NCBI RefSeq assembly: GCF_041146795.1
Contig: NC_135187.1
Coordinates: 25,529,056 to 25,593,055 of the forward strand
Reading direction: 5' to 3'
DNA length: 64,000 nt
Source of the DNA: Maylandia zebra
Lineage: Eukaryota > Chordata > Actinopteri > Cichliformes > Cichlidae
Under the pieces are notes generated by a model, which was given only the letters and a program-made list of their open reading frames with translations, searched no databases and had not been told where the DNA came from. Position numbers and translations under genes: made by a program. How positions within the stretch are numbered: the first letter of the stretch is position 1; each line of letters opens with the position of its first letter. Positions 41,901 through 53,900 of the stretch are shown here, piece by piece.

Positions 41901-44900
41901 GCTTTAAGTCTATCAACAGTTTAGTAAGAGTGAAAAGCTATCTTAAGAGCTTCTGCGTGTGAGAGTGACACAGTTATCTCTCCATTTTCTCATTTTTGGC
42001 TTGGCGGCTGAAGCAATAATACATTTTTAAAATTCAGTTTTTGACTTTGTGCTTTCATAAGTCAGAAATCACGCCCCCCCCCCCAAAAAAAATATATCAC
42101 TCTTTAGGTGAAAGTCTTCAAAACTGGCTCTTCATACTGTAGCCAACTGCAGAAGCTGACAGTGATATAAGATAAGCAACAGGAAGGCCTTCGGTCTGAA
42201 AATTCACTGCTAGAACTTGAACTCCAGTAACCTCCTGGATTCCTCAGTCACTCTTTAACACGTAATACAGGCACTGAAAGCTGAGCAGCTATTGGCTAAA
42301 ACTAGTGGTGTGTTGTGGGCAGGACCAATGAGAAGCTCGCTCAGCTCCGGTCACCCTCCCCCCACTGTGGCTTCCAAGCATTAAAGACAGAGCAGCTCTG
42401 ACTGCATCTGCAGCTTCCTGCCTGCTCTCTGCACATGTGTCTGAAATGAACTGAGCCATAATATAACCAAAAATGCCAAACCCACCCCCGCTACAACCAA
42501 AAGCCCACGCCCCATTTCTGACGAGAAGTGGAGGATGCACTTTATCCCCCCCCCCTTCCTCTGTGACCCACTTTTGAGATTCAAACATCAGCATCTCAGC
42601 AGTAATTACAGTAACGAGATAAAATCCATCACCCTCTTGCACATTCGCTTCTCAGTCAAAATTCTTTGACAAAGAAATAACTCTTAATATAATTTTTACA
42701 TCATCGAGTTCAGCGCTCCTTTACGGGAACTCCCATTAACGATTTCATCACTGGTGAGGAACATTTCTATCACCGTCAGCTCTGCGAACCTCAGTCTCGC
42801 CATTATGACATTTCTTCTGCATTAGTCATGCAGGTCTACTTGCGACATACACACCCACATAGGCTGCAAGATTAAAGCTAAAAATCACAGCCACAAATAC
42901 TTAGATTATTTACCACAAACTTTCTTTGAATGAGCTCTAAAACCACGGCCGTTTAACTAGAATTCATTTGAGCATCAGCAAGAAACTGTCTTTCTAAAAC
43001 ATTACATGACCTTTACCTCCTCTAGAAGATATTGTTTCTACAGAGCCAAGCTGAACTACGCGGTGACAAAAGTAGCTGCGCTCTACTTGTAACAAGCTAA
43101 AATTCGAGCTGTATAGGAATTATTGCAAAAGGGAATTTTATCTTGATTATCTGCTTTCATAGCCTTTTGCAACCATTTACCAAGAGGTTGCATTAACACA
43201 GGGAAAGACAGTAGTGGGCAGGCAGGGGACCCTCTCCTCCCACTCGTGCCACTTCCTACCCAACGCTCATTTCCTAACCAGCTTGGGAAATTATATGTTT
43301 AATCAAGGAGGCAAGGGAGTAAATACACAGGTGCAGCACACACCCCACACCTCCTCGTGGTGGTTATTAAAGAGATGCCTTTGCTCTTTTGTTGTTCTTG
43401 ACATATCCTCTCTCTCTCTGATACCTTTTACCTCCGGTGGCTTATTTCTACCCTCGTCACACTACAGAGTACTGCATGTACTGAAGGGACAGTGGCTCTA
43501 AAACGTCTTCTGTGCTGACAGCTCTATAACTAGCAGCTCTGCTGACACCCCAGTAGTCTCTTACATCAGCGGAATTATATCAATTACATCTCCGTTGACA
43601 CAGACCACAGGTGTGCAACGGTGTGGGGAATAGGGGTTTAAAAGTCATTAGACTTTAGAGCTGATAAGACTGTGCAAGATGCCCATAGACAGAACAATGT
43701 GGTGGTGGGGGGTGGGTGGGTCAAATCTGAAAAGAAAAGCGATCAGTAAGCCTTTTCAGGCATGCTTTACAGCCCTCCTACACACAGACAAGCTGAATTC
43801 AAACCTTAATACAAGATGGGTTTTCATATTATTCTCTGTATATTTAAGGTTTTATGTCAAATAACCACACAAAGAAGACTTCCAAAGAGTCTTTGTGCGC
43901 TTCCTGTAATGCGCTGGAGTTGTATTTCTCACCAAAAACTACAATGTGGGTTATGTGCAAGAGTATCTCCTGAAGCAACTTCCTGTTTTTGTTTAACTTA
44001 AAAAAGAAAATGGCTTGACATCTTTAGGGGGTTTATAGTTCAAACAGTAGCAGTTAATGTGGTCCACTTCATCTAAAGACAGTTCTCAGTATGCTATTCT
44101 AAATAGCAAGAGGTGAATGAGAGACGGGGGAAGGAGAGTTTGAATGGACACATCCGCACATGCTGGCAATGAGGAAGTAGTACTGCAGCAATAGCATGAC
44201 GCGTAGTAAACCCTCCTGAGAGAAGTCTCTGGCTTTTCAAAAGTAGAGAACAAAGCCCCGCCCTCCCCAAACACTGACATCATACAGTTGGGAAACTTCC
44301 ACCAGGGCTGATGGGAGACCCTGTGATCACATGCTCCAACAGCAAATACGCAACAAGTGTTTGAACTGCTTAACCTGGCTTTATCAGTAAGGTAAAGGAA
44401 ACAGTTTGTCAGAGACCTCACTAAGGAAGTATATTTGTTATGCACATCAAATCAAATGGACTGTGTAGCACCACGAAACTAGGAGGGAGTAAAAGCTCAC
44501 CAGGGCAGCATGCGTCCAAAACGCGTCCACGGGCTTCGAGAGACCAGGAAGCCCACTGTGGGGTCCGTTACGGCGTCCCAAGCTCGCCCAACAAACAAGA
44601 TGATGGAAGCATAGAAGGGATCGATCTGTAAAAGCACAAGAAAAAGATTAGAGATGTCGACACGTGGCTGTTATACACATGTATCAGCTCAGATAAATGA
44701 GCACAGGTTATGTGGTTGTATAGCTAAACAGTAGCAGTGAAGCTGTAAAAATGGGAATTACACTTCGCATTACAGTGGGAAAGGTTTAGTCACTATCTTT
44801 TATTAAAGGCAGCAGTGAGAGAGTAACTCTTAACACATATTAGTTGCCAGCTGGCTGTTAACAGAGGGGACAAACTCGGACAGGGTGATGAATGTGTGAC

Positions 44901-47900
44901 TTCTAAATGTACAATCTGTACCACGCTGTGTCACCCCATAGACTGTTAATTAATAGCCATGGAAGGCGAACAAGACCGAACCCTGGGAAGCCTTTGACTA
45001 TCACTGCCATCATGGCCATGACCATCAGATTACTGCCAGAGCTCATTAATGCGAGCTCCCCCCCTTTATATTGTGCCACCACTGTACCCCTCCCAAAGCT
45101 TTTCAGAACAAGCTCCTGTAAGCCTCTTAATACACTGGAGCCCCATCATCGAGTCAATAATAGCAACAAGGCAGAAACTTTTTCCACAACTTTGCTCTGA
45201 TCTGTGTAAAGTCCTGTATGAGGGCTTATAAGAGCAGGGCTTTAAGACTCAGCATTACTACATTACAGAGAACAGACTGCACACTTTGCTCTCAATCCCA
45301 TTTAACCTTGTGAAGTCTAACCTTACTCCTATCCCTTAATGTTTTGGAGGGTTAGGCTTTCTTATTGGAAAATTTAATAGTATTTAATGAGTGTTAAATT
45401 GAACATATATGTATTTTTTTTTTCCCCTAACCGTCAAAATTGACATATTTTGAAAGCACAGGTTCAGGTTACTTATCACTGATGGTGAAGCCAGGTGGCT
45501 TCATTTATCTCTTTGGAGTTTGGAAACAATTTCAACCTTCTCACCTGTGCTACGTCCAGTAGATAGATCTGCAAAAAGAAGCCCAGGGCGCATCCTGTGA
45601 TCTGGTACGGAGCTCCCCCGATGGCATAGCATATCTTGTTGCAGACTGATAACCTGTTCTGCTCATGCTGCAAGTAGGCAATAAAAAGAACAGAAACACA
45701 GATTTAGAACGTGCTCAAATACATTGATCGTAAAAACAAAAGTAGGATAAGAACATTTTGTTCAACAGGCACACCTTAGAGCAGGCCTGAGACCTGCTCG
45801 TCATCTGGGAGGATCTCGCTTGACAAGAGGCAATAAACGGCTTCAATGATAGCAAACTTTTGAGGAAACTGCCCTTGGGTATTTGCAGCTGTCTGCAAAC
45901 GTTTTTGGACTTCAGCGGGGCCAAGTTTTTGTAATTATAGGAGAGGTCACTTCCCCGGAGTGGCCAGCAGCAGCTTAAGCCTTACACAGCCACTGCAACA
46001 CACCTACAAACAATTACACTCCCCCTGTCCCCAGAAGACAAAAAAAGAAAGAAAAAAAAAAAAAAAAAAAAAGGAAGCAGATTATAAATCGGCAACTTTC
46101 TCAATTTCTGTCTGAGGACTTAATCTGCAGACTTGCTTCTTTCTCACCAGTCCCATTAAACAATAAAACATTTTTTCCGAGCCTCACGAGGAACGTGGCC
46201 TAAATTCTTAATCGCCAGAGGGTCTTAAGAGCTCGTGAGTTCTGCTGGCAAAAAGCTAACCACAGTGTAGTGTATTTGGAAGGTGTCGGGGACAGCCGCC
46301 AGGGAAACAAGAAACCCTTGGTTCGGTAACAAGCGCTTATTCTTCAAGAGTTTCTCCGCTGAACATGTAATCATTTCCTCAACAGACAGACTCCAAACAG
46401 ATCTCCTAATGGCAACACAAATCCACGATTGGTGTGAGCGTCTGACTACACCATTGTGTCACTCACCCCAAAAGCCAGGGCGACAGCACCTTGGCATCAG
46501 TTTGAGATGGCTTAATTCCTCAGTGGATGACTGCCACTGTTTGACCAGAGCTTTGACCACTGCTGCCCAAAGAGAGGCGAACACACACCCTTATCCCCGA
46601 CCAATCAAAAGTTTGAGTTTTCTGCTGCTTAGTCTGACCCCTCTCTCTTTATTTATTTTTTTTAAAGGGGGGGGGGGGTTAATCTCTGGTGCTGAATGAG
46701 AAAAGGGCTCTTGCTGATAACCTTAAGCAGAAGAAGAAAAGCAGAAAACCTATATCAAGGTACAATCTGTTTAAAGTAACCTTCGGCATATTTCACCACT
46801 CCTCATAAGGATCAGGAAAAGGACACGGAAATGAAGCATTGCTGTCATTGCATGCAAATAAACCAGTCTTTGCCCCACTGATGCGCCCAGCTCTGCTTTT
46901 CTTTAGGTCAAACACTCTTCACTGCAAGGACAAACCAGCAGAAGAAGCAGTTTTAACCATAATAGCTGGAAATGCAGTAGCTGCAGTAGCTCTGGTGTCC
47001 ATGGCAGCAAATGCAAAATCTCAAGCATCTCTCACCTTACATAACTCCCCTGAACCCACTCTACCTGAATGCAGAGCACTGACTGTACCGACACAGGTGT
47101 GTAACCATCAAGTAACTGCCACAGGAATGTGTTAATGTGACAGTGTATTCGTGTCACACACATTTGCATGGTTGTCAGGCAGTCTATTTAAAACACACAA
47201 CCATAATGGATCTTAACTGAGCTTGCGGCCACACGTGGACAGATGTCTTTGGCAAAAAAGAAAAAGGAATGTAGCTAAGTTTTATAAACAGGACACTGAA
47301 TCTACCTTCACTGATATTACTTCCAGGGCCACACCTGCTATCAGAGTTCCCACTAATGATATGTTACTACTGTAAATGCGTAACATGCGTAGGTGAGACG
47401 TTTTTCCTGCTTTTTGGGTTCACGTGTCACTCCCTTAGTTTAAAGGTGCAGACACACAAAATCCCGAACACTCATTTTGTAGTCTGTTTTCGGGAAAGGT
47501 CCTCTGCCTGCTCCTTCATTATCTGACACGTCGCCTTGGTGGGTGCTCCCTGTGGCGTTCAGTGCTTTCGGGAAAATTGTAAATTTAATGGGAATTTTCT
47601 TCAGCAGTGTGTGTGTTTGTTTGTGTGGTTTTCTTTTTTTTTGGGGGGGGGGGGAGACGTGAATACCAAAGCAGTGAAAAATTAAACCATTTGTTTAACA
47701 AACCACTACTATGTGAGGGAATTTTAAAACATCGTGCAAATGAACTCTACCGCATTTTTGTTACTACAATGCAAATTATAGTGTCTGATTATTCCAGCCT
47801 CAGAAAGACAGGCTACTTTCTCTTTTTCGTTGAGTGTTTCTTCCTTGCAAAGGCAGAGCTAGTGGGGGTTTTAACAGAGCCCAGTGAATGCAGCACATCT

Positions 47901-50900
47901 ATCTGAGAATGCTTATTAAAACTGATCTGAAGGATAAGACAAACCACGCTGGTGTTAGCAGACTATATTCTGCGACGTTTTTGGAAAGGCGATATCGATA
48001 TTCCCAGCGTGATTTAAAAAAAATGTGTAATTATTTTAATTAAAAGTAAGCCACCTTTATGCAAAGGTTAAAACCCAAATTTATAACCTAGCTTACAGAT
48101 TCTCGGCTACTTTAAGGAACAACGTCAAAAACCAGCCGAACGTGAACTGAATTTGAGGAACTGATAAGACGAGGGGTATTACATTTTTTAATTAGTGTGA
48201 ATGCTTGAAAAGCATTCACAGTATTGTTCTTCTAATCTTTATTATTCCATTTTATTATTATCTATTCCGTACGTTTTTTGAAAGCCTACTCCTTCAAAAC
48301 CGTTCAACTTAGAAAAACCATTCAAACACCATTAGATTCCTATTCTTTTGGACATGATTGCTTGTATTTTTCTCATTTCTAACATTTATATTTTTAATTT
48401 TATTCACCTTTATTCAACAAAAATTTCCCATGTATTTCAATGGGGAGACCCTTCAAATTCTCATTCAACTTACTCATTTTTAAACTCTTACTACTTCAAC
48501 ATACGTTCACATAGAGCCACCATTCAAACTTTAAAACGAAGACAAGACATTCAACTATTCAACTTGTATTTATCTTTTCAATATCTATTATACTTTTTCT
48601 TCAGTTCCAGTTTAAGTTTCATGATGTTTTTTCACCCGTTTCAGAGTTTATAATGGGTGTGTATGGGACGGAATGTTGGGGCTAGAGTGAGGCAGCTCAA
48701 CTGCTAGAGTGAGAGGAGCAAAAAAAATAATCTTAAAATCTTTTTTAAAACTGCTGCTGTGTCCGCAGCGTTTGCTCTACAGGTATGATTTTACCCTCAA
48801 AACGTAGCCATGGCTGTCCTCTTTCATCCAATGTGTTTACTATTGTACTAGGTGTTATGGTTCTTTCATAAATGTCACCAATGCACAGCCTCCTCCCTCC
48901 AACTCTTCCATAGACTCTAATGTTAAAATGGCTCAGAAGGTTTGTTTGAAAATCAGAAGAGCATGGTGTCTTTCCACTGTCACCACGTCCATATAATAAA
49001 CTCCACAGACATGAAAACTGAGAATTCAGTAGACTAGACATTGCTGTCGCTCACGGTGAAAGAATTTTGTCAACACGACATGTACTTTTCATTTGGGAAG
49101 AATTTGTTTCGGCCTGACTTTTCTGTTCATTTTAAGCAGCAAAAGTGAGGCGCATGTCTGTGTCGTGTGTATGGAGCCATTGGGTGCAGTTACTATAGCA
49201 ACCAGGCTCACACCTGCCTGCTTAACGAGCTCTCTCTCACTCTGCCAAGGTTAAACCTAAAAATGTTAGATTGTAGTAAGATTAACTTTTTCAAAAGTAC
49301 AATAAGACAGATTTGACAGGGTTTTGCCACAGATTAATAGTTTGTCACTAGTTAGTATATGCCAACTAAGTAGAGCATTGTGATTGGCACAAAGGTTTTT
49401 CAGATCTGGGCAGTTGGAGTCAGTTGATGACTTCAAAATCATCCTTTCTGACTGGATAATTAAAGCTCTCAGCATCTATTGGTCTGTAGTTAATTTCCCC
49501 CACCTTTTAACTAACGTTTAACTAATCTAATCTCATTTAATGTTTCTGTTTATAGTCTGTATAGTTTATCTCCCCACGAATACACTCAAAGTAGTCTTAA
49601 AATAAAACCCACAAAACAGTTCAAGATTTAATACTTTTTATTTGCTCATTTAATGCCAGTTGCCCTGTTTTTCTGTATGTCACTCATTCGCTTATACTTG
49701 GGCAAAAAGTACCAATTTGTACACTAGTATAGTGTATTTTTTCCCTCTATCTCTCTATGTCTGTCACACACAGAGACCAACACACAGACATGTATATGCT
49801 CATTATTGCTGTTCAAACTGATGGTCAAATTTCCAAGCACCACCTGAACGCCTCATCTGTTTTTAACCTATCACTGGACCAACTGTCGTCATTCCGCTTT
49901 GCTCTCTGCTGTGGTAAGTACAGTACACTCAGTACTGCAGTGTTTTATTTTTATGATGGAAAAAATACATGTTTGACATTTAAACTCACATATCAAGTCC
50001 AACAGAGTTAAAAAGAATTCAAAGAAGAAAGAAAAAAGAATAACCTTCGCTATCATTTATATACGTTTATGATGTTTTGCTGTTAGCAGCAGTGCTAACG
50101 CTAGCTTCGATGCTAATGATAGCAACAATGCTAACGCTAGCTATAGTGCTAACACTAGCCTTAGCAGTTGTTAACTGACAAAAATAATATTCCTGTGATA
50201 TTTCTTGCCGGTCAGTGAGACAAAAGTAAGAAATTAGCTTTATTATTGCCATTGTGGCTCAGTTTTAACAGTAAGAGTGCTAGCGCTAGCAGCATTGCTA
50301 ACGCTAGCAGCATTGCTAACGCTAGCTGCAATGCTAACGCTAGCTGCAATGCTAACGCTAGCTGCATTGCTAACACTAACTGAAGTGCTAATGCTAGCCG
50401 GAATGCTAGCGCTAGCAGCAATGCTAAGGCTAGTAACAGTCTAACAGTAGCCTTACATAAGTGGCAATACTTCAGTTAACTAGTTTGAATTGTAAAATGA
50501 CTGCTGTATCAGTTGGTGTGCTATATTACTCTATAATTACCCTGCTGACTAGAAGTTCAGTGTATCATGTCGTGTGGGCTTTGTATTTCTGTTAGTCTGA
50601 TAACACTGTACAGACAACTAACGTATTATTTCTCGTTTCTTTCAGGAACCTGACTGACACTGTGCTTTGCCTGGTAGGTGTGCACATACTGTAAGAGAAG
50701 TAGACCAAAATAAAAAAATAATATGACTAATATAAGCTGTAAAGTGATGGGTTCAAACTTTGTGCTAGACCTTTTAAACACAATTTTATAATAAATACAC
50801 ATAAGTGCAGCTTAACAATTGGGCTAAAATATTTTTTTCGTACATTTTTGTAGTCACACTACATGTGATTAATTAATGATTCACTCAATCATATTTGTAT

Positions 50901-53900
50901 TTAAAAATATTATTGCTGAATTTAATTAAATATTTATTCTTTTAAAAAGTGCCCAATTATGCAACTTTTTGCACATGGCAGCCGACAACAGTTTAGCTTG
51001 AATATTTGTTTTGTCCTTTTGCAGTAGTCACATTTAGTTCATACAATTACCATGTGATATAATTTTAATAAAATTATTTTTTTTCTTGTTTTTTGTTCAG
51101 AGTGTGTAGAAGAAGAAGAACAAGGACCAGATCTCCAGTCTTCTCTCTCACATCCCAACCCCCCAACCCCTCTATCCTCTGTCCTGCTCCACCTATTGTC
51201 TCTGCCTTCTTTCCATCTGTATTTCACTCTGTGGTTTGTGAGAAATTTTGCCAAACCAACAATCCTTTTGCGGTTTGATTTAAAGCCGTGTCTCTCCTGC
51301 TCTGTCTGTTCTCTCTGCTAAATTTTCTCTCTACCTGTTTTTCACTCTTGGCTTGCTGCTGAAAAACGCCAAGCCAACAAAGCAATAAAGAGTGCATATT
51401 TTGCCTCAACCTATGAACAAACTGAACAAACAAAGAAAAATCTGCGGTTTGATTTAAAGCCGTGTCTCTCCTGCTCTGTCTGTTCTCACTGCTAAATTTT
51501 CTCTCTACCTGTTTTTCACTCTTGGCTTGCTGCTGAAAAACGCCAAGCCATTAAAGCAATAAAGAGTGCATATATTGCCTCTACCTGAGAACAAACTGAA
51601 CAAACAAAGAAAACTAATTCACGGTTTGATTGTGATTTCCCAGCCGTGTCTCTCCTGCTCTGCCTGTTCTCTCTTCTAAATTTTCTCTCTACCTGTTTTT
51701 CACTCTTGGCTTGCTGCTAAGTTGTGCCAAGCCAATAAAGAGAGTGCATAATATTCTCTCAACTGAAGAACAAACTGTCAAACGAAAGACAACTGTTTAA
51801 GACAAATAAAAACTGAAATATAAAAACAAAGACAACATCTCCTGGTGTGTGCCACTCTTATCTTGTGAACATATTTTCTAAAGACTAAGAAACACTTGCA
51901 GTGTGTGAAAATGCCAAGGAAGCAGAAAAAGTCACAAGCTGCAAAACAACGCTGGAAAAAGCTTCATGAGTTTCACAAAGTACCAACATGTGAACAAGCT
52001 GAGTTTGATTTTCCTCAGAGCTCTGCAGAAGACAGTGTGTCTACAAAGACCAATTCTGACAGTGTCAAACAGGCAGGTCAACATGTTCCTGCACATGTAC
52101 AACAGGTATCTTATGCTGATGCTGTAAAGAGTGGACTGCAGCATGAATTTAATGAACAACATGAGGTGTCATGTGACCCACAGGTGGGTTATGCTGATTT
52201 TTTGAAAAGAGGCTGTCACAGTGATGTGGCAGGACCATCTCATGCAGAAAGACTGAACCTTGAAAACCAGCCCTCTGTTATACATGTCTGTGCATCTCGC
52301 AGCCAGGCTCATCCTAAATATGGAGACTCCAGAAACAAGCAGTGCACATGTAACTCACTCACATTTCTTGCTTTCCTTCATGAGAATGAAAACATGACTA
52401 CAGCTGATCTTAATCTGGTCTTGGATAAAGGTGATGTGATGTACAAAGAGGCCAAGAAAAGATTTCCTAAAAATATTCATTTGGCTACCGATGAGCTGCC
52501 AGACAAAGTTGATGCTCGCAGGTCTATGTATCATGTCAACATGACACAGCCTTCCCGGTATGGGACATTTGAAGAACCTCCAGAGGAGGCAGTAGATACC
52601 TTTCTGAGCTTAGAAGCAGGACTGAGCTGCCTGTTGTCAGATGTGCAGTATGCCTTACTGATTATGAGTGGATTGTGTATCGCAGTGTTCAGATCCACAT
52701 CAGGCATATATGGTTTCTTTGACCCACACCCTAGAACACCCATTGGTCTTCCTCTACTACTACAGTCACGTAATCGTGGTACAGCTGTGATGCTGAAATT
52801 CACACTCCTCAGTGACATGATTAAGAGGCTACAAGATTCTTATGAAATGATGGAGATATCACCCTCTTGTAACTATGAACTGAAGCCTGTGCAGTTCTAC
52901 AGTATGAGCACAGTCAACCTGAGTGATACTATCACAGACACAGTCTGCAGACCAACAGCTGCCACTGCTGTGGCACCTACTCACTCTGATACAACTGTTG
53001 ATGAAGCAAACCCCTCTACTCCAAGGAGAAACACAACCACTGATCCGACTGAAAATATCTTTTGTCAAATGTCCATTTGTACGCCACTGGTGAAACAAAA
53101 AGAAGTCCACATGACTCAGTTCACATCATATGAAGATCAGAATGAACCTCCTAATATACCAACTGAAGAACTATGCAGTGAATTAAGTTTCCTTCCATCA
53201 AGTGATGCTTTTTCATGTCAATCAAATGCTGCCATAACAAATGTTGCTGCCTGTGACCTTTCTGATATAGTTTTACAAAAAGTGAAAAAAGTTAATAAAC
53301 AACAAAGGCAAAAAATGAAAAGAAGATTAATGGCATCAGAGAAACCCAGAAATCAGAGAAAAGAAAACCAAAAAAGGAAAGAACGACAAAAGTATGCTTC
53401 AAATAAAGATTACAAAGAAAAGAAAAAATCTTGCACAAGCGAGACATATAAAAACAATCCTGAAGTTAGACAAAAACAACAACAGTATATGAAAAGACGC
53501 TACTGTGAAAATGATGAATTCAGACAGAAACAACAGCAATATATTAGAAGACGTTACTGTGAAAATGATGAATTCAGACAGAAACAACAGCAATATATTA
53601 CAAGACGTTACTGTGAAAATGATGAATTCAGAAAGAAACAAAAACAATATGTTAAAAAACGTTTTTCTGAGAATGCTACAGTTAGAAAGAAACAACAACA
53701 ATATATTAAAAGACGCTACTGTGACAATGCTGAATTTAGACAAAAAAAAAAAAACTATATAACTAAAAGGTATCAAGAAAACCCTGAATTCAGAGAGAGA
53801 CAGAGATCTCGAGTGACTCAGCGTTATGCACGTGACAATGCATTCAGAGTAAGACACAGACAACTAATGAAACAACTAATGCGAGACAGGTATCAAAGTA

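Noticed and set aside
44907..45231. A 97-codon frame in mfsd2a intron 2
   Set aside because: No family motif; overlapping frames of similar quality in the same stretch suggest chance.
50285..50433. Regular repeats that could be taken for a CRISPR array
   Set aside because: Units are directly adjacent without unique spacers and the DNA is vertebrate; it is a minisatellite.
51896..51910. A start five codons earlier for the Helentron protein
   Set aside because: Position 51896 is TTG; the first ATG in frame is at 51911, in a better context (GTGAAAATGCC).
53399..53863. A 154-codon open frame on the - strand
   Set aside because: Antisense of the lysine/glutamine-rich repeats of the Helentron ORF; low complexity and explained by the repeat.
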